Shown here in pieces: positions 14,281 through 26,748 of a DNA stretch of 64,000 bases. A model generated the notes under the pieces. It had not been told where the DNA came from. It ran no database searches and was given only the letters and a program-made list of their open reading frames with translations. Positions within the stretch are counted from its first letter, which is position 1, and the number at the start of each line of letters is the position of its first letter. The DNA comes from Chamaea fasciata (taxonomy: Eukaryota > Chordata > Aves > Passeriformes > Sylviidae). Position numbers and translations under genes: made by a program. The stretch is from NCBI GenBank assembly GCA_029207755.1, contig JARCOQ010000004.1, positions 36,677,685-36,741,684 of the forward strand. The letters are read 5' to 3'.

Positions 14281-16452
14281 ATGTACAAATTACTGCAGTA
14301 GCATCACTGCTTCCCAGCTCCCACCCTCATCTTTTCCACTCATGCTGCATACACTTTTTTAGCTCAGTATATTCAATGATATCAATTATTGCTAAGAGAA
14401 GCAAGAATTGCCAGATTTTTGCACTGAAACATAGAATGCAGTAGTTTTAATTGCTGAATGTGAAAAAAACCCCCAACCACGACCAAGTCAGAGTTCACAG
14501 GGCAGCATTGCTCCCAACAGAAGTATGATACATTGTCTTCCTTTGGAGCAGATAAAAGCGTGGCAGTATCCATCTGATCCAAAATAAACCCCAAAAGAGA
14601 TGGGAATGATAATAGAGAGAGGAAAAAAAAAAAAAAAAAGAAAAAAAAAAGAAAAAAAAAAGAGAAAAATTAAAAAATAAAGAAGTAAATGTCTTGTGAA
14701 AAGGGGAGGCTTCCTTGACCCTTAGTGTGGGAGGATTTACTGGACCCTTAGTGTTTGATTTGTCTGTTAGCATCCCAGGAAAGGCAAGGCCCTTGTGCCT
14801 GGCCACTCTGTCAGTGCCCTGTTGGGGGACCCTTCACTGAGCAGTCCAGCTGGATCAGAAGCTGCTTCCACTGACTCAGCCAGGGAAACCAGCAGTGTAA
14901 GGGAGACCCCTCAGCACATCTTCCTCTTTACTAGAGTGTTACCCACTGCCAGTCACTGCTGGTGCCCATACAGGACACATACTGACAGTTCATGGAGTAA
15001 CAGTCTTTATGAATGTAAAATCCTGACAGCTTAAGGTTCAAAGGCTGTCGGTGATAGCGTCTGACTGAAAAATGTATTCAGAGTAATACACAGACAAGCT
15101 CCAATCCCCAATAAAATGCTAGGCCTGCAGAAAACATGATTCTTACCCAATAGGCGTCCCTGTGGGGGAGAAGACAGGCTCAGCCCATCGACTGATCCCA
15201 GCAGTTATGAGAGACTCTTCCCTACCTTTTCCCCCATTGCCAACTTACTTTTGTTCTTTTTCTCTGCACTTAGGTGGAGCTTGAGTGACTCTAGTCATGC
15301 ATGCCTTTGTTACTGATTGCTGTAAAATTCTCTCAGTTCACTTTTAGGTATAGTGAAAAAGAATATAGAGAGTGTACCCAGTGAGGAGGGGTGGTTGCCC
15401 CTTGGAGGTGGGTAACTTTGGGGTGGTGGTGTGCATTAAGATTATTTTTAGGCTTTAATGAACCAAGTTCATCTAAGGAGAGTGATTTAGCTGTAGTTGT
15501 CTCAGCAGCAGGACATGTTCGCTTCTCTCCCCTAGCTGACAGGTACTATGCAGTTTATCAGCTGCAAAGTACCCTCCAGTTCCCTTTCCTGCAAGGATCT
15601 CTGCAGATGCTGGCTGTGGAAACTCCACAAAACTCCATCCTCCATTCCATTCCCTCAGCAAATGTGTGAATGGGGAATCATTGAAGAATAGGTTTCAAGT
15701 TATGCCAACTGCATTCTATCCAGGGAGCAGCAACTGTGACTTATCCTATAATTTCCATAGCTATTATAACCCCTCTTAAGATGTTAGTACAACTCCTCAG
15801 TTTCTTCTAATTGTATCCCTAGTTTTCTGTCCTGAGGGTCCCCAGATATTTTCCCACAGTAAGTGTGTGTAAATTTTTAGATTCTGTGTGAGAGACTCTC
15901 TCTAGTGTTCCCTCCTGTGGGTTTCTCCAGAATCTTTGTCCAGACGCCAACGGTGAACTCCTGCTGACTTTGGGAATTTTGGGGCTCAAGTAACCTGTGG
16001 TCTCCACACAGGGGCCTTGCCATCATGTTGTTCCCACCAACAACCCCCTGCTTTTCAACAGCACCTCATCTGTCCCTATGCTGCTCCTTGTGACTACCTC
16101 CTCCCATGCCCAGCTGGATTAAAAAGTCATGAGATGATTTCATTATGTTTTGTGGGATTTTCCTTGCACAATGTTCTTTGGTTTATGTCCCAGCTTGCAA
16201 AAAACTGGGTCCACCTCTGAGCAAGCCATACTATATTTATATTGTGTTTTTCTGAACTTTGTATTTCTTTTCCACTAATGGGTAGATTGCTTATTCTCCT
16301 TTTCAAGCCCTCCCACTTTATGAATATATGCTGTCTTAAAATAACATTGGAATCATTTAACTGACAATTTATAAGGATCACTACTGAAAAGCATACTAAA
16401 AATATGTATTTTCATTTTTGTTCTTACTGACTTTGTGGCTTGTGGAGATATA
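14281..16452. other. unannotated DNA
   Basis: No exon or confident element was recognised. An A-rich tract with GAAA interruptions occupies about 14622-14670. The remainder is unique-looking sequence with only short chance open frames. Confidence 0.5.
14622..14670. repeat. A-rich (GA(n)) tract
   Basis: Runs of A from 9 to 17 bases broken by single or double G. It may be the degraded poly-A tail of a retroposed copy on the plus strand, but no body is recognised upstream. Confidence 0.75.
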
Positions 16453-16663
16453 TCCAATCTGCACAGCCGAGGAAGAACTTCTTTACTGCGCTGTGTGGGT
16501 GACAGCGCACTGGAACAGGTTGCCCAGCGGGGTTATGGAGTCTCCCTCACTGGAGACCATCTGCAATTCCATGTCATGTGCTCTAGTATGACCCTGCTGG
16601 AACAGGGAGTTTGGACCACTGTTGTCCCTTTCAACTTGCCCCGTTCTGTGATTCTGTTATAAA
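16453..16663 (+). mobile_element. CR1 LINE 3' end (5'-truncated)
   Basis: Contains the CR1 3' region phrases GAAGAACTTCTTTACTG, CTGGAACAGGTTGCCCAG, GGAGTCTCC and CCCTGCTGGAACAGGGAG, ending in TTCTGTGATTCTGTTAT, the typical octamer-repeat tail. Plus orientation, about 210 bp, with no open reading frame of its own. CR1 is the dominant avian LINE and usually inserts as such short 3' fragments without target duplications. Confidence 0.9.
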
Positions 16664-17934
16664 ACTACTGAAGAATAAAATACCAAAGTAAGTCTGAATA
16701 ACTAGATAGATCGAAACAAAGGGACAAGTACAGGATGCCACGTGCCAGAGTAGACAGAACTATCTATGCAGAACACAATGATATTGTTGAGAGAAGTTTC
16801 AGTAAATGGAAAGCTTCCAAGAAACCTGATTTTGGAGCAACCCACGTTCCTGTTAGAAGTGCACCATCATAAAAATACAGCATGGGAAATTCAAGCATGT
16901 CTTCCCTGAGAATTGTGCCTGTCTCCATTTAATCCCTGTCTAGACAAGTTATGCATTATTTTCACACATGCCATGTAAGCAGCCCATCTGCTCCTCCCCA
17001 CACGTGTGCTGGATCCTGCCATGCAGGGACTGGCTTCAGAAACACATGGTTATCCAACAGCTCTAACGGCTCCCAAGATAATTTTCTAAGGGACAAGATA
17101 TGTGGGAGCCCGTCTGTCTGAAAATACAGCTTGCCACAGACAGCACTCTTCGTCTGACTCACAGGGAAAATGGAGCAGAAGGGCTCATTGGGCAGTGTTG
17201 GGTGCCAGAAGCCCATCACTTGTGCACTCACTGGGGCAGCAACAAACCCAAATCCACACACACCCTTAGAAGGCCTGGGACTTGCTCACCCAGCCAGCAG
17301 CTTGGGTGCCACTGTGCCACCCAGATACCTAAAACCAAGGTGTTTCAGTCACTAACTTAAGAAACCAGTTCCTCTACCCTATTTTCTTCTAAGTCCATGT
17401 GCTTTAGGATCAACTGTTCTATCTTATCTCATTAATATTTACTCTAATATCCAGATTGTGACAGATGACACTACATCATTCAAATGTTTTCCTGTACAAA
17501 TGAATTTAAAGCAAGTCCACAGCAATACTCATTAAGAGTACACTCCTTCTCCTCTTAGGAGTTGTTTTAAAAAAATTCCCCTTATCCACTGTTGTACAAG
17601 TCTGAATTTTAACTTGTTTTTAAAAGATGGTATATAAATAGCAATATATTTAACAGGTAAGAAGAATGGCATCTTTAAATTCTTACTATAGCTGCTTAGA
17701 AACAACTAAAAATAGATACACCCTTATACTGGAAAATACATTTTTTTAAATGCAACATAAGGCTTTTCTGTTTATTGTCTAAGTGTGATGAATTTTTTCT
17801 TAACTCTTTTGTTTGGGAAAAGAATTTTCATCTCTTGAGCAATTTTTGACATTGGAATGGATGTAGTGTATTAATTCACATATAAAATATTGTACGTAGT
17901 AAATTTATACATTGTCACTAAAATTTGGATTCTC
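16664..17934. other. unannotated DNA
   Basis: Unique-looking sequence following the CR1 tail. Overlapping open frames on both strands around 16.96-17.36 kb lack splice context and recognisable protein features. Confidence 0.5.
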
Positions 17935-18425
17935 TGAAGGAACTCGAGGGCGTCTCCAAAATTCTAAAGTCCATTGTTCAGCTGTGAAAACCACAAAATT
18001 TGCAACAGAAACGACAAAACTAAACTGGAGATGGGCCATTCATCGAGGGTAGACCTCACTTCATGGCTACTCAAGATCTGATATCAATCTTGGTGGAAGA
18101 TCCGGGAAGATGATTCAATCAGTACCCCAAAGGGAGGATTTGGGAAGATTTTTGAGACTTCTTTTCATACCACCAAGAAATCCTTTCAAACTCCACTTGG
18201 AAATAAAAAAATACATGAATATTTGGACTTTAAATGGACATTGCCTCCAGGCAGAAAAACTGTATAAAAACCGTACACCAAGACCCAGCATTTGTGGGCA
18301 AGGTTGGATGGCACCCTTGTTGCTGTTCCTCTGTCCACCCAGCATTTGGTCGATGTTGTCCAGATTTATTGTGGCATTTCAAAATTGATCTTGGAAATTG
18401 CTAAATAAATTTTTTAATTTTGAAT
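17935..18425 (+). mobile_element. probable LTR of an endogenous retrovirus
   Basis: A GC-richer block with a TATA-like CTGTATAAAAACC at about 18262 and an AATAAA at about 18404 followed by a T-rich end, in the order promoter, R region, polyadenylation site. The layout and composition fit an avian LTR. Exact TG/CA ends and a target duplication were not identified, so both limits are approximate. Confidence 0.45.
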
Positions 18426-19779
18426 TAGCTCTTAATCATTTATAACAACATGAAAGAGAGATCAACTGTGTAGATAAATAATTTATTATTATATTTACTT
18501 CAGGTTTTTCTTATTCTAAAAAGTTGAGACTTCCTGATCATCCCTACTCTCTATTTTTTTAAAAAAAAAAATTGTCTGAAACGAGTGGATCCATTAAGAG
18601 AGCAATAAGCTAAGGACATATTCCAGAAAGGTCAAATGTGTGTTATTCAACTAGTAATTCTTAAGTTCGTTCCCTGATATGAAGGGTGCAATATCTATTG
18701 CTACCTCTCATAACAGTTTTCAGTTTCTCTGTTTTCTCTGTGGATTGCCCTGACAAGGAAAAATGCAGGCTTTTGGCTAGATTTCATGTCCTTTGTTCCA
18801 GCTGTTTATTGGATTCTGCTTGTCATCAAATGCAATTCTTTGGGGTTAGATTTACTTCAGGAAAAACCAAAACCAAAACAAATCCCACAAACAATCACTT
18901 CCTCCTTTTCCAAGAGGCAAAGAAAGAAACCACTTGTGACAGCCTGATTCCATTGAAAAACTTCTGCTCTTACTCTTTGTTTTTAAGCAGGATGCTCTGC
19001 CAGGAATGGGGTGGAAACAACTTGAACAATACCCTATTAGCAAAGCCATCAGTGGTGAATGAAGAAATGAAGAATGCACTTTTGTCGTTGAAGAATGCTG
19101 GGACCAACCTCATCAACTCATCAACCCCAGAGTTAAACATCATGATAGTGAAATGAAGGTGTGGCAGGCGTGATATAGTACCTGAAGAAACAAGTGACAC
19201 TACTGACAACTTTTTTAACCATGTCAGCTGGGTCAGGGATTTATGACTGACTCTGAAGCACTTTGAAAGCCCAGTGCCACCTTTTAATGGCAGGGTCTTC
19301 TAACATACTCCTCCTTGGAGATCGTGGAGATTCCTCCCTTGAGAGGGGGCCTCAAGGTTATCCTTAATGTTACTCCTCGAAGCTGAGTGTTGATATGGGT
19401 GAGAAACAGCAATCTCACTAAAATTGATTTCATACAATGGCTTCAATATTGCTTCAAAAATGGCACACTATACTATACTAGTAGTTATAGCCACGTATTA
19501 CATGTAGGAAATTATTTTGGTTAAGATATTTTCATCTAATCATTATCGTAACAAATAATTTATTTCAATATAAATATCATCTAATTTGCCATCCTTAATC
19601 CTGCACATTAGAAAGTTGCATAAAGATTCACTTCCATATATAATCCCTTAGATTATAAACTGTTGACACAGACTGGGACTAAGATTGTGACATCTCAAGA
19701 GTCAGAAATAATTAACAATTGGCCCAGAGAGTTACAAAGAGTGCGTAGGGTTGAGAAACAGGGTCTTGCATCGTCAGAG

Positions 19780-20375
19780 AAACAGAGCTCATAGCTTCAA
19801 AGGAGGGACCGTGAACAAAGGATCACCTGAGCATTTATACCCTTCACGCATATTCTGAGATCTTCCTATTAAGTTTTCACTCCTGCCGTGGCTCCTGTCA
19901 CCTGGCTGGCACCACAGGTCCCCGTGCCCTCTGTAATGCAAGGAAATGGCACCAGTTCACAGTGCCTTGGAGTTCAGTGTGGGGTGTGTACACTGAGCCA
20001 GCTGGTTAAAAGGTAATTCTAGTGGGGTGAGATTGCAACCACTGACTAAAGAAACCCACTGACTCAAAAGAAAAAGAAGGCTGAGCATGCAGACTAATTA
20101 ACATCAGAAGTGAGAGAATCATTCAACTAATAGAAAGTAGGATACTAATTAACAAGAAAATTAGGCAACTAATAGCCAATGAATTATGATTTATTTGTTT
20201 GACAAAATATATATAAAATACAAAATTTTGAGCAGTTTCGCTGTGCTAGCTTTGTGGATTTACCATGTAACACCCTCTTTGCACAATTGTTCAATAAACA
20301 AACACCACAGCTCTGTGTGTAAGATTGGCTTACTGCACAATGGCTGACAAATATGGCGTTTAGGGACAACGATAG
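19780..20375 (+). mobile_element. probable endogenous retrovirus LTR with possible leader
   Basis: A long TATA-like stretch (AAAATATATATAAAATA, about 20206) precedes AATAAA at about 20293 by nearly 90 bases, as expected for U3/R of an LTR. Short ACTAATTAACA-like motifs recur four times at 20090-20180. After TGGCTGACA (about 20350) comes TGGCGTTTAGGGACA. This begins TGG like a tRNA primer-binding site, but I could not match it to a specific tRNA. The left limit is uncertain. Confidence 0.45.
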
Positions 20376-20861
20376 GATCCAGCTGCACCTAGACTCATCA
20401 CTGAGAAGGAGTTTAGAAATTAAACGTGTCCTTTATGCACCTCATTACTCAGTGGGAGGGCTTCTCTAATAAACTTTGTCTGATGCACCTACTCTGCCCA
20501 TGACAGATGGTTGCTCTTGAGATCTTCCCTCTCTCACCTTTATCATCCCACTATTCTTCAGGGCATTGTTACCATGAAAGATAAACATATGTAAGCAGCA
20601 TAAAGGAATTTTTTAATGTGTAAGCATCATTTCACCCCCAATTGCTCATGATGTGGAACCTGGTACCTCCTTGAAAGGAATGAGGGACTTGTCTTTACAA
20701 ACAAACCATGGGTCTGCTGATAAATAAAATTGGATACTGAGAGAAACAATGGGAAGAAGCATAAATTTCATAAGGAATTCCACTAAGTGACACAAGGAAA
20801 AGAAAAAGGGAGGGAGAGAAGGGGGTCTTAGGCATTTTGAGAAGTCTGTACCTCTCAAGTA

Positions 20862-21060
20862 TGTCAGCTGATGGGGAAAGAGAGAGGGGGAAATGCATCC
20901 GGGAAATTAGGATAAAAAGGAGGCTGCATCCTCCAAAAATTTGAGAGACCTCAGGGGAAATGCCCCGTGGCCTCTCCCTTTATTCTAATAAAGTTACAGG
21001 ACTCTTCTGTCTCCTTTTTGCACATAAACCTCTGGTGTTTGTGGTTTAATTTTCCTGACA
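20862..21060 (+). mobile_element. probable short LTR (TGTCAG...CTGACA)
   Basis: Bounded by TGTCAG and CTGACA, a perfect 6-bp terminal inverted repeat with TG/CA ends. Inside are a TATA-like GGATAAAAAGG (about 20920) and CTAATAAAG (about 20985), the expected order for an LTR. The length, about 200 bp, is short for a full LTR, so it may be internally deleted or the left end may lie further upstream. No target duplication was found. Confidence 0.5.
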
Positions 21061-23290
21061 TCCTGACCATACACCCCAGCAAAATTGGAAAAACTCTGCC
21101 CCATTCCATTCCCCCAGGACACAGTATGAGGTGGTATCGAGACCTTCAGGGTCTGGGCTGTGCTCCTCCTGTCTGCTGCAAAATTTAGCCCTGTCCTGGA
21201 TGTAACCAGGACACTAGGACTGTGCAAGGATTATCTTCCCATGCTGTTTATAAGGATATACAAAATTCCTGGCTTCTCATCATGCCACTGAACAATCTCC
21301 TACTACTAGACCAAACATGTTTCATAGACAGTCAATTAATATTAAGAGTTTTTGGAATGTTGAGGTCCAGATAGGCTTGTATCTCTGCACACCCCTATGG
21401 ACAATCATTTTAGATCTTCTGGAGCCCTCTTGCCATGGCCATTGATGCCTTTCCCTTCCCTCCTTCTCAGGGCCATTCATGTCTTCCTTTACGTGTCTGT
21501 AGTAGAAATGCTGCTCTTGCATTTCTGTTAGAAACATCACAATGACCAAGGGAGATAGAGTCATGGCACTTACTTCACACTGGAGTTAACACAAAGGTAA
21601 GTCTAACCCGTGTCCTGCTAGGTGCAGCAGGTTTCCTTGGTGGATGCTGCTGGAGCTCTTGCCCTGTGATGATGCTGAGCACTGCTTCTGACACATGGCC
21701 TCTTGTCTGCCTCATGAGTCCATTCCTTGGTTGACATCATGTGGCTGCTGCTTGAGGAATAATCTCAATCGCATATCTGAAACATTTGACCTGATAATTT
21801 CACTAGCCAGAAGAGTAAGCTAACAAGAACTCATAAAAGTCCTGGCACCTTCATTTCTTTATCTTATTGACCAAATTTTAAGCCATTAGTTTCAATGACT
21901 CTTCAAGGTCATCTGTCTCAAAGCAATTGAGTCTCACAACTGATTAGTCTGCCTCTCTGAATTTTGTCTGGAGTTTCTGCAAGCATGGAGGTGCTGTAGA
22001 TAATTTCTAAGAGCAGGGAAAACCAGCTACAGGGACAGCTTTCAGCTTTTCTTTTTGTACAGGCATTTTTCCCCATTCTGAATATTGTAAATGTTTATAG
22101 TAACTGACATAGGAGGTCAACCTCAGTCACTATATTCCAACAGCAGCTGCATGTAATTTATTTTGTTATGTAGTAAATTCCTGCAAGGTTTGGAAGACTC
22201 TTTCAAGATCAGAGTTAAAATAGCTCCAATGAAACCATTCTGTGTGGACTGATTTACTGTGTGTTTCAGACAGTTCCTAAGAACTAATCTCGGTGTCTTT
22301 TAACAAAGCTCTGCACAGCAGGTATGTCCCCTGGTTCTCAGAGAAGACAGAAAAAATTTACAGCAGGGTTATAATGAGGAAGAAGGAGTGACTGAGACAC
22401 TGCAGGAAGGTCACTGTGACCTACATCAACAGTGCAAACTGTTCTAGTCCCAACAGGCAAAAATTTCAATATGCTGAGACACTGTGAACTGCGCTTTATT
22501 AGTTATAAAAGTTTTTTCTTGGGCATGGGTTTCCAAAAGCCAGGCAAAAATAAGTGATTTCTGAAATATATTAATCAGCTCAGCCAATAACTCAACAACT
22601 CAGGTTGGAGAGGAGCCATTCTTTGGTTCTGAAGAGCATACCTACTTTCTCAACCCTGTCCTTTTGTCAGTGAGCAGGACCCATTTTTGTAATTGACATG
22701 ATGCAGGGATGGTGGAGGTGGCTGGTCAGGAAGGCACATACTGGTGAGAAAGTCTCTGTGTCAGGAGTGACAGTGGTATTCTGGAAAAATGTTTATGTCT
22801 TGGATATATTTTCACCTATGCCTCTTCAGCAGCCCCACCAGAAAAAAACCCAGATTCACTTCAGCCATATCCCTGCCTGGTCTCTGTTGAAGAGCAGAGA
22901 AGTGAGGACAGAACTGTCTAAGTTTCTTGTGAGTTGAGGGCACATGTTCATTTCTCACATCCTTTCCAAGTGTCACCACAGTAGCTTACCTTTCCTGTTA
23001 CAAAACAGAGGGAACAACTTTAAGTAAAGACAAATTGATCAGCTCCACTTGATGTCACATTTGTAAATGTTTCTTCTCTGAATTTCATGCTGCTACTTTA
23101 ATCCTCAGGGTTCCTGACTTAAACTTGGTTTCCCAAAGTTGAAAATGCAGCTTTGAAACCAGAAAAGTCTGTTAGGAAACGTTCCAAGCCTTTTTTTTCT
23201 TTTTTTCCTCAAACAATCTTGGAAGTAACAATAATAAAAAGTGAAAACCTAGAAATCAAATTTGAATAGTTTTCTCCTTGTGTGCTACAG
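21061..23290. other. unannotated DNA
   Basis: The first 150 bases may be internal retroviral sequence following the LTR-like block. Beyond that only unique sequence was seen, with no exon recognised on either strand. Confidence 0.45.
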
Positions 23291-23510
23291 TTTTTTGCAT
23301 GTATCCTTACGTTGCTGTTAGAGTGTTCATTGAGGAAAGTGAGGACTAAACCACCATCAGATCTGTTTAACAAGCCAAAGAAATTAGAAAATTTTCAAAA
23401 AGCTGTGAACAGCAGAGCAACCTCAAGTCTTGAATTTTCTGGAAATTTAGAGAGAATTATTAGTCATGCAGGACTGCAGAGAAGTGTCGCTACTGACCTT
23501 CAACATGAAG
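23291..23510 (+). CDS. orphan candidate exon, unidentified
   Basis: An open segment of 73 codons plus one base, preceded by a good acceptor (TTTCTCCTTGTGTGCTACAG) and followed by a usable donor (GAAG|GTAATT). The translation is rich in lysine, serine and leucine (for example LFNKPKKLENFQKAVNSRA) with no motif or family I recognise. It is on the same strand as FAM81B and about 8 kb upstream of the first exon assigned to it, so it could be an early FAM81B exon, but I see no clear similarity to that protein. A noncoding RNA exon or chance are the alternatives. Confidence 0.25.
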
Positions 23511-26185
23511 GTAATTTATTTAATTTTATTTAATTTTGCCTAATTTTATTTGGTCATCTGACCAGGTAGAAGTTTGAAGTTACCCTAGCTGTGCTGCCTT
23601 TGTGCTAGTGGAGAAGATTTTCCGGCTGTATTACTGGGAGTGAAGGAGTGAAGAAGGAAAGGAGGAAAGGAAGGAATCAGGAAAGGTCTCTGGGCCACCA
23701 TGGGAAAATGAGGGCATCCTAGCTGGAGGGATGGGAAGAATCCTGGAAAATGGGGAAAGGAAAAGAGATTATTTTGGCAAGAGGTTGTAAAGCTGCAGAT
23801 TTTGGGAATGGTGTTCTGTTCACCGAGCAGTGTTTTGAGAGGGGTTTGTCTTGGTGTAAGCATAGTCGGGACCGCAGCAGCCTGTGGCAAGCCCTGGTTT
23901 TGGTCATCCTGAAGAGACTTCCGAAAGAGGGATATGAATATGTCATTCAGCTGCACTGGGACCTGTAGGTGCCTCTGGGCTTGTCCAGTGGAACTTGTCA
24001 AGGGTAGGAGAGATGCTGGGTCTGCCATAAAGAGGCACTTTCATGTTTATCCTACTACAGAGCAGTATGACCCATATTGACTTCACCTACCTCTTACTCT
24101 CTTCCTCCTACCTCCATCTCTGACAGCCTCAGTCTTCAGATCCAGACTAAAGATGTGATCCCACTGATTCTGCTTCTCCAGTTTCTCTTCTTTCAACTGC
24201 TCTACATGCTTCTTCTGAGCATCCCATAGGCACCTGAGCTCAAGGCTGGATACAGCCATTTCCTCCTAGCTTTCTAAACCTCAGTCTCAAGGGAGCAGCT
24301 TCTCCAGGCTTATCCAGGACTAGGGAGCTCTTATACAATTAGCTTCCTCCAATTTCTAGCAGTATCTTTGATGGTTGATACCTGGATGCTCAGAGCTATT
24401 ATTGTGCATGCTTTAACACTTCAGCTGTGGAGCAGACCATCTCATCTGCCTTGGTTCTGGGCACCAGGAGACAGCTTTGCCTCCTGAAAGCATTCTAGCA
24501 CAGGAAGAACAACAGCCGAAAAATGTTTTTAGATTATTAAGTCCTTGGAATCTGAAAACATTTCCCACTCAGGAGTTAATTATGACTGTGAATAAAAACT
24601 GATGCATTTAGAGTATTGGATTACAGGGCTAGCTTACTGAACATGCTCAATGTCTTTGGAAAAGGTCATTAATAAAGTTGTTTGAACCTCCTAAACCTGT
24701 GTGTGTTCTAATAAAGCCAAACAAAATCAAACAAAAAATTTTAATTACATTGGAAGACCAATGAGATTTCCAGCAGAAGTTACATTCTGTAAATGATGGA
24801 TCTAAATCTTTGGTAAATCTCCTGGTTCTGACTGAGGAATTAGGGTGTTGTAGCACCCTAATTATGCATACAAGTCTTCACACTGACACAAAGTGGCAAA
24901 GGGTAGAGGGTGCTCATAGTTCCAGCCTCCTTAACAAGGAAGATCTATATTTATGGAAGGTGACATGAGGTAGCCCTCTCTTGTGGTGCTAGATGCTCAT
25001 ATGTAGAGATGCTATCCAAGCTGACAACAGCTTGCTGCAGATCTGGACAGCTGGTGAGGGCTTCCAGAACAGTGACAGGAAGACTCAGAAGTCCCCCAGG
25101 TTTGGGTGCTGCCTGTGACCAGCATCTGTCAGTCTCCAGCCCTTCATGAAACAGTAATGGTGAAAGCAAAACTTCTTGTTGGCCTGATGAGTCACAACTG
25201 GTTTTCATTTTCAGGTGTATTTTATTTCCTTTGCTGCCTCCTCAACTCTCCTCCTTGTGCAGATCAGAGGAAAGAGAAGGGGACAGGTTTGGGAGGGCAA
25301 CACTGTTCTCTTCTGGTCTCATGAATCCCTGGGGCAGCTCAGCTACATGTAAGGGTCTGAGGGGAATTACCTGTGACTCCTCAGGAAGAGAAAACTGGCT
25401 ACAAGACAGGTGAACAGGCAGAGATGCTAAGAGGGATAAAACTTAGGGGCTCATACGTTGAAGTCCTTTGTAGCTCCTTAGCAGAGCGTAGGCTGAAGTC
25501 AAGCTCTTGCTCTTGCATTGCTGTACACCAGGAAAGCTGTAGTGCATGAGGTTTGTTGTGTGCACAGAAAAATGCAATTCGGTAGGTAAAACTTGTTTCT
25601 GACTTATCTAGGACTGTTCTGAGTTGAAGTGTCTTGTTCCACATGTACTGTGTTCTGCAGTCATGGTCATGGATGAGCCAGGTGAGACTGTGTAACAATA
25701 TCGAGGTGCCATGGCCAGAATCCACACTCAGGTCTTGAGATTGACTATGGGGAGCAAGATTTATACCAGTAGGCTTTATGGAATTTATATTCTTATACAA
25801 CTGTTTTCTGAAACATTATGTTTGGCTTTTGTTTTGCTAGTGGTGGGGGTTTGGTTGTGGTTATTGTTGTTTATTTGCTTGCATTTTTAAGAAACAAGAT
25901 GTTTTTCAAAACTTAAGGGAAAAAATAGATAGTAGACACTCTTTATTTTCAACCAGTGACTTCTGCTGTCACCAGTAGAAAAGAGCTCACACATTTTGAT
26001 ATTTAGAGGTTTTACCAAGAAAAGATTATTAAGAGAAGAGAAATTCAGTGTTTGGATGTTGTTGGTACATCATAGCTGCCAAGGTGTTGGGGAAGATGAA
26101 TCAGGGAAACCTTATAAATATGATTGTTTAGCAAAAGATTCTGAAAATATGAAACCTATAATAGAAATGGAAGCTTACTTTGAGT
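23511..26185. other. unannotated DNA
   Basis: A pyrimidine-rich stretch at about 24080-24250 and otherwise unique sequence. A 147-codon open frame on the - strand near 23.6-24.0 kb overlaps a purine-rich repeat-like tract and shows no protein character. No gene supported. Confidence 0.5.
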
Positions 26186-26748
26186 TGTAGGATACCGAGT
26201 CTTAGTTACTATATAACCTGAAAACAATAGCCTAGCCAGCTGAAGGAGAATCCCTTTTGATTGAACAATACCTTTCTGCTAGCTAAGGGATCCAAAGGTC
26301 AATGTAGCAAAACAGAAAAGTCTAAAGAGTAGTTTTTAGAGTTTAAAATATAACATAGTATGGTAATGTAGTAGTTCTTATAGGCTATATGTAGATTCTA
26401 TAGGATTTTGTGTCTTGTATTGGTTGGTCACTGTAAATTAGAATATTCACCACAAAAAGAGATATAATGCATTGTAAGAAGGACCTCGGTCTCTTTTCCC
26501 TGCTCTCTTGCTCTCTTACCTCTTCCCCCTGCTCTCTGACCCCCGCCACCTTGCTCCCTCGCTCTATTCTCTCTTAACTCATACCCCCTTGCTCTTCCTC
26601 TCGCTCTTTCTGGGACTTTCCTTCAGCCGAGGCTGGTGGCTGAAGGCAAAGCCCTTTTTACCCACGACCCATGCAATAAAACCACGTATTCTAGAATATC
26701 TCGGGTCAGCAGAATTCCTTCTCCCTGCCGTCCGCGGATGATCCTACA
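26186..26748 (+). mobile_element. endogenous retrovirus solo LTR
   Basis: Starts TGTAGGAT and ends ATCCTACA, a perfect 8-bp terminal inverted repeat with TG/CA ends, length 563 bp. Within it a C/T-rich U3 (26490-26620) leads to GCAATAAAACC (about 26673), followed by a roughly 65-base U5-like end. This is a complete LTR architecture. The flanking five bases differ (TGAGT and CCAAG), so no target duplication is visible. Either it decayed or the LTR came from recombination between two elements. No internal retroviral genes are adjacent. Confidence 0.75.

Noticed and set aside
18686..19156. A 156-codon plus strand frame
   Set aside because: No ATG near the beginning, no recognisable domain, and no splice or promoter context. 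Probably chance or decayed retroviral sequence.
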